NCBI GenBank assembly: GCA_903957365.1
Contig: CAJBPB010000259.1
Span: 1-61,340 of the forward strand
Length of the DNA: 61,340 nt
Origin: an uncultured Bacteroidota bacterium
GTDB lineage: Bacteria > Bacteroidota > Bacteroidia > Bacteroidales > F082
Direction: 5' to 3'
Made by a program: the position numbers and the translations under genes. The notes under the pieces are model-generated. The model searched no databases. It worked only from the letters and a program-made list of their open reading frames with translations, and had not been told where the DNA came from. Below, in pieces: positions 9,392 to 18,397 of the stretch; position 1 is the stretch's first letter; the number at the start of each line of letters is the position of its first letter.

Positions 9392-11383
9392 ATGAAACAC
9401 ATTCATAAATCAAAATCTGTTTTGCTCTGCAGTATTATTGTGCTGTTTAGTGTATTGCTGTTCAGTATTTCCTGCAATAAAGAACCTGAAGCGACAACTG
9501 AAAAACTTGAACTTAATTCATGTTTTGTAGGCAGCATCCAACTGCAATATGGTGCCGAGATATCTGATGTTCCTCTGAATAAAGATATCATTCTCAATTT
9601 TTTGGCAGCTGTTGATACAAATTCGGCCAGACAGAATATAAAAGTGACAGATGAGAATAATGCGACATTTGGTGTTCAGTTTGTTTTTACCGATGGTGCA
9701 AAAACTGTTTTATTAAAGCATAGCCAGAATTTCCCGAAAATGAAGAGCTATATAATTAAAATTACCAACGCCCTGAAAGGAAGTAAAGGTGAAATTTTCA
9801 ATGGTGCAGAATTTAAATTCAAAACATCCAGTGGAGTTTTTACAATGGAGAAGATCCTGCTCGAAGACAAAGATTTCTTAACAGCAACCAATCTCAGTAA
9901 TATCAATCGACAAGGAACCACTTTGAAGATGGATTTCTCTGAGGCAGTCGATACAAATAATATTTATTCTAAAATCTCAATCGGTGGTGCCGGATTCGAT
10001 CTTAGTTTTAATCAGGATTTTAAAACTGTGATATTGGATTGCAATGAAGATCTTGAGGAGTATTCAAAATACTATTTTACAGTTTCAACAAGTCTGACAT
10101 CTCAAACGGGAAATACATTTAAAGGATTCAGCAATTCTTTTTTTACTGAACTTGATTCAACACTGAAATTTCCACTCATTACTGATGATGAATTACTTAC
10201 ACTCGTTCAAAGACAAACATTCAAATTTTTCTATGACTATGCCCATCCGGTAAGCGGAATGGCTCGTGAACGTTTTAATTCAGGCGATATCGTTACTTCC
10301 GGTGGTTCAGGGTTCGGGGTAATGGCTTTGATTGTTGGCATGGAGCGGGGATTTATTACCCGTAACGAAGGTATTACACACCTCGAAAAAATCATTCATT
10401 TTCTTGAAACCTGCGATAGGTTTCATGGCGCCTGGTCGCATTGGATAAACGGAAATACAGGCAATGTGGTGCCATTTGGAACAAAAGATAATGGCGGCGA
10501 CCTGGTCGAAACTGCATTCATGGCGCAAGGCTTATTGGCCATGCGTCAGTATCTGAATCCGGATGATGGAACAGAAAGTGATTTAATGAACCGTATCACC
10601 GAACTCTACAATGGGATTGAATGGGACTGGTACACCCGGGGAGGCCAGAATGTGCTTTATTGGCATTGGTCACCTAATTATGGCTGGGACATGAACTTCA
10701 GAATTTCAGGCTATAATGAAACAATGATTGCATATATTATGGCAGCTGCATCGCCCACACACACCATTCCCGCCTCGGCATATCATGTAGGTTATGCCCG
10801 CAATGGCGCTATCAGGAATGGAAAATCTTTTTATGGATATGTCCTGCCGGTTGGTTACGACTATGGCGGACCATTATTTTTTGCGCACTATTCATTTTTA
10901 GGACTGAACCCAACCAATTTATCAGATATTTATGCCAATTATCAGACACAAAATGTGAATCATTCATTAATAAACTGGTCATATTGTGCTGACAATCCAA
11001 AGAATTATCCCAATTACAGCGACCATTGCTGGGGTTTGACTGCGGGTGATATTCCGGATGGTTATGGCGTGAGTGAACCAACAAATGACCGTGGCGTAAT
11101 TACACCGACTGCTGCAATTTCTTCATTACCTTATACACCTGAGCAATCGATGGAAGCGATACGGTTTTTCTATTTTATCCTGGGCGACAAACTTTGGGGC
11201 GATTATGGTTTTTATGACGCATTTGATGTCCATACCGGATGGTGGGCCGATTCTTATATTGCTATCGATCAGGGACCTGAAATTGTTATGATTGAAAATT
11301 ACCGTACCGGATTGGTCTGGAATCTTTTTATGAGTGCTCCTGAAGTGCAGGCAGGATTAGATAAACTTGGATTTACATATTAA
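9392..11383 (+). CDS. PF10091 (GH144-type) lipoprotein glycoside hydrolase with two N-terminal Ig-like domains, likely endo-beta-1,2-glucanase
   Basis: I chose the ATG at 9392 because it gives a clean lipoprotein signal (lipobox FSISC); an upstream TTG only adds a hydrophilic tail. The 663-residue product has two Big_5-like Ig domains (~35-140 and ~150-255), then a PF10091 (alpha/alpha)6 catalytic domain of ~400 residues. Family hallmarks seen are SGGSGFGVMALIVGMERGF, DNGGDLVETAFMAQGLL, YWHWSPNYGWDMNF, GYNETMIAYIMAAASPTH, DHCWGLTAGD and AIDQGPEIVMIENYRTGL. In GH144, whose founder is a Chitinophaga pinensis endo-beta-1,2-glucanase, conserved glutamates act in catalysis; the Glu in YNE and that in MIENYR are the natural candidates here. 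The lipid anchor suggests surface or periplasmic action. It is the first of four consecutive paralogues. Activity is inferred from family and context. Confidence 0.88.
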   Translation: MKHIHKSKSVLLCSIIVLFSVLLFSISCNKEPEATTEKLELNSCFVGSIQLQYGAEISDVPLNKDIILNFLAAVDTNSARQNIKVTDENNATFGVQFVFTDGAKTVLLKHSQNFPKMKSYIIKITNALKGSKGEIFNGAEFKFKTSSGVFTMEKILLEDKDFLTATNLSNINRQGTTLKMDFSEAVDTNNIYSKISIGGAGFDLSFNQDFKTVILDCNEDLEEYSKYYFTVSTSLTSQTGNTFKGFSNSFFTELDSTLKFPLITDDELLTLVQRQTFKFFYDYAHPVSGMARERFNSGDIVTSGGSGFGVMALIVGMERGFITRNEGITHLEKIIHFLETCDRFHGAWSHWINGNTGNVVPFGTKDNGGDLVETAFMAQGLLAMRQYLNPDDGTESDLMNRITELYNGIEWDWYTRGGQNVLYWHWSPNYGWDMNFRISGYNETMIAYIMAAASPTHTIPASAYHVGYARNGAIRNGKSFYGYVLPVGYDYGGPLFFAHYSFLGLNPTNLSDIYANYQTQNVNHSLINWSYCADNPKNYPNYSDHCWGLTAGDIPDGYGVSEPTNDRGVITPTAAISSLPYTPEQSMEAIRFFYFILGDKLWGDYGFYDAFDVHTGWWADSYIAIDQGPEIVMIENYRTGLVWNLFMSAPEVQAGLDKLGFTY

Positions 11384-11518
11384 TTAGCGTTGCTTTTAAA
11401 GGAATTATGTTGGGATATTTTTTTCGTGGCGTATATGGTAATTACAATTTGAATCAATGACGAAGGTACTGTTTCAAATATCAAAGTTTTTAGTTTCGAA
11501 AAGCAAAACTATAAGCAC

Positions 11519-12877
11519 ATGAAATATCTCTATATCATCCTATTAATAATAATCATTGCGATTTTATCGTGTCATAACCAAACGTTGAAGTCAACGCCTC
11601 AATCGGGTTTCCCGATAATTTCTGACGATTCACTTTTAAATCTTGTTCAATACAATACATTTCAATATTTCTGGGAAGGAGCCGAACCGGTTTCAGGGCT
11701 GGCCTGCGAACGAATCCATTTGGATGGATATTATCCTCAGGATGACAGATCTGTAATTACTTCCGGTGGTTCAGGATTTGGGGTAATGGCGATACTGGTG
11801 GGAATCGAACGGGGATTTATCACCCGGGAACAAGGTCTGCATCACTTGCAAAAAAGTGTTGATTGGTTGGCAAAATCTGATCGTTTTCATGGCGCCTGGC
11901 CTCATTGGTTGTACGGTGAAACAGGAAAAGTAAAGCCTTTCGGATCAAATGACAATGGCGCTGACCTTGTTGAAACTGCTTATCTGATGCAGGGCTTATT
12001 ATGTGTAAGACAATACTTTGCAGATGGAAATGAAATAGAAAAAAAATTGGCTGCCGATATAGATGTGTTGTGGAAAGAAGTTGATTGGACATGGTTCACC
12101 AATGGTGGTCAGGATGTGCTTTTCTGGCATTGGTCGCCTGACAAAGAGTGGGTTATGAATGTTCCGATTCAGGGCTATAATGAGTGTTTGATAACCTATG
12201 TGCTGGCCGCGTCATCTCCAACTTGTCCAATAAAAGCTGAGGTTTACAACAATGGCTGGGCAAGAAATGGCTCGATCAAAACAAATGCTTCAGCGTACAA
12301 CTTAGAGTTAAATTTGGAACATGACAGGGCTGGATTGTATGGTGGACCGCTATTCTGGTCACATTATTCATTTTTGGGATTAGATCCTCGTGGATTAAAA
12401 GACCAATTTGCCGATTATTGGACCCATAATGTAAATCACACTCTTATCAACAGGCAATGGTGTATCGAAAATCCAGAAGGTTATAAGGGATATGGCGAAG
12501 ATTGCTGGGGATTGACAGCTAGTTATTCACCCGATTTTTATGCAGCTCATGCACCTGGTGAAGAAGATAAGGGCGTCATTTCTCCGACCGCAGCTTTGTC
12601 TTCCTTTCCTTACACACCGCAGTATTCAATGCAGGCTATGAAACATTTTTATTATGATCTTGGAGATAAAATCTGGGGCAAATATGGTTTCTATGATGCT
12701 TTCAGCGAGCAGAATGACTGGTATCCAAATCATTATCTGGCAATAGATCAGGGGCCCATCGTTGTAATGATAGAGAATTACAGAAGTGGATTATTATGGA
12801 GACTTTTTATGAGTTGTCCTGAAGTGCAGAATGGATTAATTAAACTCGGATTCACAAGTCCGGCAGTCAAACAATAA
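11519..12877 (+). CDS. PF10091 (GH144-type) lipoprotein glycoside hydrolase
   Basis: This 452-residue protein has a short lipoprotein signal (lipobox AILSC near residue 18) followed almost directly by the catalytic domain, with no accessory module. It carries SGGSGFGVMAILVGIERGF, DNGADLVETAYLMQGLL, FWHWSPDKEWVMN, GYNECLITYVLAASSPTC, EDCWGLTASYS and AIDQGPIVVMIENYRSGL. It is closely related to its neighbours but clearly diverged, so this is old family expansion rather than a recent duplication. A 135-base gap precedes it, without a clear promoter, and only 12 bases separate it from the next paralogue. It is probably an endo-acting beta-1,2-glucanase or sophorose-releasing exo-enzyme; the sequence alone does not distinguish them. 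Confidence 0.87.
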   Translation: MKYLYIILLIIIIAILSCHNQTLKSTPQSGFPIISDDSLLNLVQYNTFQYFWEGAEPVSGLACERIHLDGYYPQDDRSVITSGGSGFGVMAILVGIERGFITREQGLHHLQKSVDWLAKSDRFHGAWPHWLYGETGKVKPFGSNDNGADLVETAYLMQGLLCVRQYFADGNEIEKKLAADIDVLWKEVDWTWFTNGGQDVLFWHWSPDKEWVMNVPIQGYNECLITYVLAASSPTCPIKAEVYNNGWARNGSIKTNASAYNLELNLEHDRAGLYGGPLFWSHYSFLGLDPRGLKDQFADYWTHNVNHTLINRQWCIENPEGYKGYGEDCWGLTASYSPDFYAAHAPGEEDKGVISPTAALSSFPYTPQYSMQAMKHFYYDLGDKIWGKYGFYDAFSEQNDWYPNHYLAIDQGPIVVMIENYRSGLLWRLFMSCPEVQNGLIKLGFTSPAVKQ

Positions 12878-12889
12878 ATATAAGATAGT

Positions 12890-14326
12890 ATGAAAGGTAA
12901 AATTACAAGGTTCCTGATGGGTATTGGAATGATTTTTTTAGTCATTTCCACAACCCTGGCTCAAAAACAAGCCACTTCCAAAGTTTTTTCTGAAAATTCT
13001 ATTCCGGTGGTTGGTATTGTTAAAAATATTTCTGATTCTGCTTTACTAGATATCGTTCAGAGGCAGACATTTCGCTTTTTCTGGGAAGGAGCGCATCCTG
13101 TCAGTGGCATGGCACTCGAGCGCAGCGATACGGTTCTGGCCGAGCATTATTGGGATTATATCAATGAAGCCTGGGATGAGCCAAATTTCAGTAAAACAGA
13201 ATTTGGACCGGATGCATGTGCAGTTGGAGGAACCGGTTTTGGAATCATGAGTACCATCGTAGCTGTCGAGCGCGGCTGGATTGGTCGTGATACGGCAGTA
13301 AAACGTTTGGTTCAAATAGCTGATTTTCTGATCAATGCTGATTGTTATCACGGAGTTTACCCACATTTCATGAATGGCCGGACAGGAAAAACCATCAAAT
13401 TCGACCGTTTGGATGACGGCGCCGATCTGGTTGAGACTTCTTATCTGCTGATGGGTTTTTTATGTGCCCGCGAGTATTTCAATGCAGATATTCCTATCGA
13501 AGTTTACCTTCGAAAAAGGATTACCCAAATGTGGAACGCTGCCAACTGGAACTGGCATACGCAAGGTGAAAATAAACTATACTGGCATTGGAGTCCGAAC
13601 AACGGCTTCGATATGAATTTCCCGGTCTGGGGCTGGAACGAATGTCTGATTACCTATATTATGGCCGCTTCTTCTCCTTTTCATTCCATTTCAAAAGAGG
13701 TTTACAATGGAAGCTGGACCGGAAGTCAGGGTTTCCTGAATGGGAAATCATATTATGACATCAAACTACCCCTGGGAAATTATGATAAAGGAGGCCCTTT
13801 GTTTTTTGAACATTACACATTTACCGGCATTGATCCAAACGGACTGGTTGATTCATTGGGTATTGATTATTTCGAGCAGGTTCGCAACCATACATTGATT
13901 AACAGAGCGTATTGTATCGAAAATCCGAAAAAATACACCGGTTATGGTGAAAACTGCTGGGGTCTTACAGCCGGCGACAGTTATAAAGGCTACGTAGCCC
14001 ATTGTCCGGATACTGATTTTGGTGTAATTCAGCCAACAGCAGCACTTTCATCTTTTCCTTATACGCCTGAGTTTTCCATGATTGCATTGAAACATTTTTA
14101 TTATGGTTTGGGTGATAAAATATGGAGTGAATATGGATTTGTCGACGGTTTCAGCGAATCGCATAACTGGTATGCGAAGAGTCATCTTGCCATTGATCAG
14201 GGGCCTATTGTGGTTATGATTGAAAACTATCGTACCGGTTTATTATGGAAACTGTTTATGCAGATTCCTGATATTCAAAATGGGCTGAATAAACTTGGAT
14301 TTGAAAGTCCTTGGATAAAAAAATAA
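12890..14326 (+). CDS. PF10091 (GH144-type) secreted glycoside hydrolase
   Basis: This 478-residue protein has a cleavable signal peptide (IFLVISTTLAQKQ) and no lipobox, so it is probably soluble in the periplasm or secreted. The catalytic domain starts near residue 50 (DSALLDIVQRQTFRFFWEG). A ~20-residue insertion (HYWDYINEAWDEPNFSK) precedes the glycine-rich segment, which reads VGGTGFGIMSTIVAVERGW. The motifs DDGADLVETSYLLMGFL, YWHWSPNNGFDMNF, GWNECLITYIMAASSPFH and AIDQGPIVVMIENYRTGL are intact. The insertion near the active-site entrance could alter chain-length preference. It is tightly packed between paralogues (12 bases before, 20 after). Confidence 0.87.
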   Translation: MKGKITRFLMGIGMIFLVISTTLAQKQATSKVFSENSIPVVGIVKNISDSALLDIVQRQTFRFFWEGAHPVSGMALERSDTVLAEHYWDYINEAWDEPNFSKTEFGPDACAVGGTGFGIMSTIVAVERGWIGRDTAVKRLVQIADFLINADCYHGVYPHFMNGRTGKTIKFDRLDDGADLVETSYLLMGFLCAREYFNADIPIEVYLRKRITQMWNAANWNWHTQGENKLYWHWSPNNGFDMNFPVWGWNECLITYIMAASSPFHSISKEVYNGSWTGSQGFLNGKSYYDIKLPLGNYDKGGPLFFEHYTFTGIDPNGLVDSLGIDYFEQVRNHTLINRAYCIENPKKYTGYGENCWGLTAGDSYKGYVAHCPDTDFGVIQPTAALSSFPYTPEFSMIALKHFYYGLGDKIWSEYGFVDGFSESHNWYAKSHLAIDQGPIVVMIENYRTGLLWKLFMQIPDIQNGLNKLGFESPWIKK

Positions 14327-14346
14327 ACGAATTTATTGCCTGTATT

Positions 14347-16518
14347 ATGTTTCGTAAAACTCTGATTATCATCTGTATATTACTTGGTCTTTCTGTAAGG
14401 GCCCAGAAGTTTACTTATAGGTTTTTTACCAACAGTCTGATGATTGATGAATATTTTTACAGCAGTGCAAAAGCCAGAAATGGTTCATGGATACAGCAGT
14501 ATAAGAATAAACTCATATCGAATGAAAAGGAATTCCACTCTCCGGGGAACTCGCTGGAATTGAGTTTTTTTGATTTTGAAGGAGGTGGCTGGAAAGCCAA
14601 TATTTATTATGCCCCCAAGCGTGGGGTAGATCATTTTGAAACCGCACATTATCTTTCATGCTGGATGAAACACGATGGCGAACATCATAAAGATCAGGCT
14701 CTTTTCAATATTCAGCTGATGTTTTCCGATAGTAGTTTGTCGAATAAAGTTCCTGTTATTCCTTCCGGAAATTCTGATTGGAACAATTTCCTTATAAAAC
14801 TATCTGATTTTCATGGTTTTGAACCAACAAAGCCGGAAATGGTTATCGGTTTGCAGTTTTCACAGTCAGATTTTATTCATGAAGTGCCACAAGGTGTTTA
14901 TCTTGATGATATCGAATTTCTGCCTGAAAACAGGCCTGAAATGATTGCTGAAAAGCCCGAAATTTCAGCTATCAATGGCTATGCAATGCATATTGATCTG
15001 TGCTGGAAGGAAATTGCAGATCAGAATATCCGCTATGTAAAGATTTATCGTTCGGAGGACGGTAATGATTTTCAGGCAGTGGGGACGCAACAGCCTTATA
15101 TCCATCGTTTTGCTGATTTTACAGGCGAAACCGGAAAAAAGTATTTCTACAGAATTTCGTTTCTGAACAATCGGTTTGAGGAATCGGAACCATCGGCAAC
15201 AATGGCAGCAGAAACAAAATCCATGACGGATGACGAACTGTTGACTATGGTTCAGGAAGCCTTTTTCAGGTATTATTGGGAAGGGGCCGAATCATTCAGC
15301 GGAATGGCGAAAGAGAATATCCCCGGACGTCAACATATGGTTGCTTGCGGCGCTTCTGGTTTCGGAATTATGGCGCTGATCGTTGGCACCGAAAGAGGAT
15401 TCATCACACGTGAAGAATCTGCTGCCCGTTTTGTGCAGATTGTGAACTTTCTTGAGAATGCTGAATCCTTTCATGGTATTTATCCGCATTTTATTGATGG
15501 TCCGACCGGAAAAGTTGAAGCATTTTTTGGCAACCGAGACAATGGAGCTGACCTTGTCGAAACTTCATTTTTAATTCAGGGATTGTTGGCGGCCAGGCAG
15601 TATTTTACTGCTGAAAATGATCAGGAAAAACTGATCCGTGACAAAATCACCCGAATATGGGAAAAAGCAGAATGGGACTGGTTCAGACAATATCCTGATA
15701 GTAAATTTCTCTATTGGCACTGGTCGCCCGATCAGGCATGGGTAATCAATCACAATCTGATCGGCTGGAACGAAACAATGGTTACCTATTTACTCGCCAT
15801 TGCATCGCCAACTCACCCTGTTCCGGCAAGTTTGTATTACAGTGGCTGGGCAAATCAGGACAGTACAGGCATTCAATACCGTTCAAACTGGGGTCAGACG
15901 AAAGATGGTTCCATGTACACCAATGGAAATACATATTTTGGAATAAAATTAGATGTTGGCGTATCCAATGGCGGACCTTTATTCTTTACGCATTATTCCT
16001 ATATGGGCTATGATCCGCATTTGCTGACAGACAAATACACGAATTATTTTGTTAATAATCAGAATATTGCAAAGATAAATCACAGTTATTGTGTACAGAA
16101 TCCAAAGCATTTCAAAGGTTACGGTGATGATGCCTGGGGACTCACTGCCAGCGATGGGCCATTTAGTTATTCAGCTGATGAACCGGTTGCATGGCAGGAT
16201 TGTGGTAAGATTGCCCCCACAGGTGCGATCAGTTCTTTTCCTTATACCCCTGAAGAATCAATGAAAGCCTTGAAAAATTACTATTATAATTATGGAAAGT
16301 TTTTATGGGGTGAATATGGTTTCAGAGATGCGTTTGATCTGACAAATAACTGGTGTTCTGAAATTTATATGGGCCTCAATCAGGCACCAATGACAGTGAT
16401 GATTGAAAATTATCGTACCGGATTAATCTGGAATCTTTTTATGCAGAATCCGGAAATCCAAAATGGATTGAAAATGCTTGATGCTGAGAGCTTGAATATG
16501 AAAGAATCCGGTAAATGA
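14347..16518 (+). CDS. Multidomain PF10091 (GH144-type) glycoside hydrolase with N-terminal carbohydrate-binding-like and FnIII modules
   Basis: The start at 14347 (MFRKTLIIICILLG...) gives a good signal peptide; an upstream TTG frame overlaps the previous gene and adds only hydrophilic residues. The 723-residue product has a beta-sandwich region at ~20-195 resembling CBM11/CIA30-type modules (GGGWKANIYYAPKRG, then GVYLDDIEFLPENRPE). A fibronectin type III-like domain follows at ~200-290 (IRYVKIYRSEDGNDF, TGKKYFYRISFLN), then the PF10091 domain from ~300 (MTDDELLTMVQEAFFRYYWEG). Catalytic-domain motifs are conserved (GWNETMVTYLLAIASPTH, MTVMIENYRTGL), though AIDQGP is replaced by GLNQAP. That difference, in an otherwise invariant loop, may signal altered activity. 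Its modules suggest action on longer chains. Confidence 0.87.
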   Translation: MFRKTLIIICILLGLSVRAQKFTYRFFTNSLMIDEYFYSSAKARNGSWIQQYKNKLISNEKEFHSPGNSLELSFFDFEGGGWKANIYYAPKRGVDHFETAHYLSCWMKHDGEHHKDQALFNIQLMFSDSSLSNKVPVIPSGNSDWNNFLIKLSDFHGFEPTKPEMVIGLQFSQSDFIHEVPQGVYLDDIEFLPENRPEMIAEKPEISAINGYAMHIDLCWKEIADQNIRYVKIYRSEDGNDFQAVGTQQPYIHRFADFTGETGKKYFYRISFLNNRFEESEPSATMAAETKSMTDDELLTMVQEAFFRYYWEGAESFSGMAKENIPGRQHMVACGASGFGIMALIVGTERGFITREESAARFVQIVNFLENAESFHGIYPHFIDGPTGKVEAFFGNRDNGADLVETSFLIQGLLAARQYFTAENDQEKLIRDKITRIWEKAEWDWFRQYPDSKFLYWHWSPDQAWVINHNLIGWNETMVTYLLAIASPTHPVPASLYYSGWANQDSTGIQYRSNWGQTKDGSMYTNGNTYFGIKLDVGVSNGGPLFFTHYSYMGYDPHLLTDKYTNYFVNNQNIAKINHSYCVQNPKHFKGYGDDAWGLTASDGPFSYSADEPVAWQDCGKIAPTGAISSFPYTPEESMKALKNYYYNYGKFLWGEYGFRDAFDLTNNWCSEIYMGLNQAPMTVMIENYRTGLIWNLFMQNPEIQNGLKMLDAESLNMKESGK

Positions 16519-16567
16519 TTTTGAAAATATCCCATCTGAAAACTACCAGAAATAAAAAACAAGAAAA

Positions 16568-18190
16568 GTGAAAAAGATTAAAACAGGAATCTTAGTTTTT
16601 ATAGTTACAATCAATAGTGTGTTTTGCCAAACGAAACCACAAAATTTTCAAACCATTGATATTGAAACATTAAAAGATAAAATAGCTGGTGGCTGGGCAG
16701 GTAAAATGATAGGTGTAACTTACGGTGGACCTACAGAGTATGCTTTTCGAAAAGCGATTAATGACGCTCTCATAAAATGGACTCCAGCTGATCTGTGTAG
16801 CAGCAATACACAGGATGACCTTTATGTGCAGCTTTCTTTCATTATGGCGATGGATAAGTATGGAATCGATGTTTCTGCCAAAGACATTCAGTCAATGATG
16901 GCAACCGCTGATTTTACGGTATGGGCTGCAAACTTGCAGGCCAGGAAAAATTACTACAATGGGATTTACCCGCCTCTGTCCGGGAGTCCTGAATACAATT
17001 ACCGGGCCGATGATATCGACTTCCAGATTGAGTCGGATTTTATAGGATTTATGAATCCCGGAATGATTCAAAATAGTATTACCATCTCTGATAAAATCGG
17101 TCACATAATGAATTATGGCGATGGTGTTTATGGAGGAACCTTTGTAGCAGCTATGGAAAGTGCCGCATTTTTTGAAAATGATATTGAAAAAATAGTTGAA
17201 ACAGGTCTTACTGCTATTCCAAATGAAAGTAACTATTCAAAGATTATCAGCGATGTTGTAAAACTTCATAAACAGTATCCTGATAACTGGAAACTTGCTT
17301 GGAAGGAATTAGATGACAAATGGAGTGAAATTGATATCAGTGGTGCAGGAATAGATTTCAACTTCGACGCTACGTTAAACGGAGCCTATATTGTTATGGG
17401 ATTGTTGTATGGCGATGGCGATGTTTTGAAGACAATAAATATTTCAACACGCTGCGGACAGGATTCAGATTGTAATCCTGCAAATGCTATGGCGGTACTT
17501 GGAGTTGTAAAAGGTTATTCTAATTTACCTGAAGAAATGACTACTGTTATCAGGCAGATTAAAGACTCAGCTTTCTTACATACTACTTATTCTTTCGAGA
17601 CCATGGTGGAAAGTACTTATAATTATGCCATCAGTTTCATCAAAAAAAATGGAGGTACTATAACAGGAGACAAAATAAAAATTCCTGTCCAAAGTATCCA
17701 ACTTAAAAAACTGGAAGTTTCTTTCCCGAATGTGATATTTGACACGGTGGTGTCTGCATTTTCGAAAGAGAAATGGATATTCAGAGGCGATTGGCAGGTG
17801 TGGCAGGTTCCTCATTGGGAAAAAGATCATCCACCCATTAATCAATCTATGTATGCCAGCAAAAATGGTGACGAACTGGAATTCACATTTAATGGTTCTG
17901 GAATAGCACTTTATGGAAACATATTTAAATATGGCGGGATAGTCGATTTCTATGTGGATGGCAAACTTCATCAAACTATAGATACATATTACAATTACTG
18001 CAAACAGGAACCACTCGACATTTGTATCTGGCATGTATTTCAATTAAATCCGGGGGCACATACCATAAAAGCTGTCGTAAGAGGAGAAAAAAGAGAAGAA
18101 TCATCAGGCACAAATATTTGCATAACCAGTGCTTTTATTTATAAAACTGGTGAAAAGAAAAATGAAAAATATAAGTTTTCTTTCGAATGA
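16568..18190 (+). CDS. Secreted ADP-ribosylglycohydrolase-fold protein with C-terminal beta-sandwich (copy 1)
   Basis: Translation probably starts at a GTG, which is followed by a signal peptide (ILVFIVTINSVFCQ). Residues ~32-370 match the ADP-ribosylglycohydrolase family (PF03747): KDKIAGGWAGKMIGVTYG, the metal-binding type motif TQDDLYVQL (Asp83-Asp84), ADDIDFQIE, MNYGDGVYGG and the second metal motif CGQDSDCNPA (Asp299, Asp301). Residues ~385-540 form an extra beta-sandwich (FTFNGSGIALYGN, VDFYVDGKLHQTI, HTIKAVVRG) resembling carbohydrate-binding domains on glycosidases. Classical family members cleave ADP-ribose bonds inside cells; an exported copy in a glycan locus is more likely to act on a glycan. 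That role is inference. A diverged paralogue follows 207 bases downstream. Confidence 0.85.
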   Translation: MKKIKTGILVFIVTINSVFCQTKPQNFQTIDIETLKDKIAGGWAGKMIGVTYGGPTEYAFRKAINDALIKWTPADLCSSNTQDDLYVQLSFIMAMDKYGIDVSAKDIQSMMATADFTVWAANLQARKNYYNGIYPPLSGSPEYNYRADDIDFQIESDFIGFMNPGMIQNSITISDKIGHIMNYGDGVYGGTFVAAMESAAFFENDIEKIVETGLTAIPNESNYSKIISDVVKLHKQYPDNWKLAWKELDDKWSEIDISGAGIDFNFDATLNGAYIVMGLLYGDGDVLKTINISTRCGQDSDCNPANAMAVLGVVKGYSNLPEEMTTVIRQIKDSAFLHTTYSFETMVESTYNYAISFIKKNGGTITGDKIKIPVQSIQLKKLEVSFPNVIFDTVVSAFSKEKWIFRGDWQVWQVPHWEKDHPPINQSMYASKNGDELEFTFNGSGIALYGNIFKYGGIVDFYVDGKLHQTIDTYYNYCKQEPLDICIWHVFQLNPGAHTIKAVVRGEKREESSGTNICITSAFIYKTGEKKNEKYKFSFE

Positions 18191-18397
18191 AAAATTGGCA
18201 ACAATAAGTGATGATGTGGAATCTTAAAATCTACCTCCGATCTATTTATTGCAAGTTATTGATATATAGTGTTTTTAACCAGTTTTTATATTGAAAATCA
18301 CAACGGAAAAAACTGATTTGCCCTTTGTTTAAACAATGAAAAAAATCGTAATTGAATTTATAACTATCAGTTTATTAAAAACTTAAACCTATAAAAT

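Noticed and set aside
17576-18043. 155-codon minus-strand frame opposite the first ADP-ribosylglycohydrolase-like gene
   Set aside because: Entirely antisense to a well-supported gene, with no family pattern.
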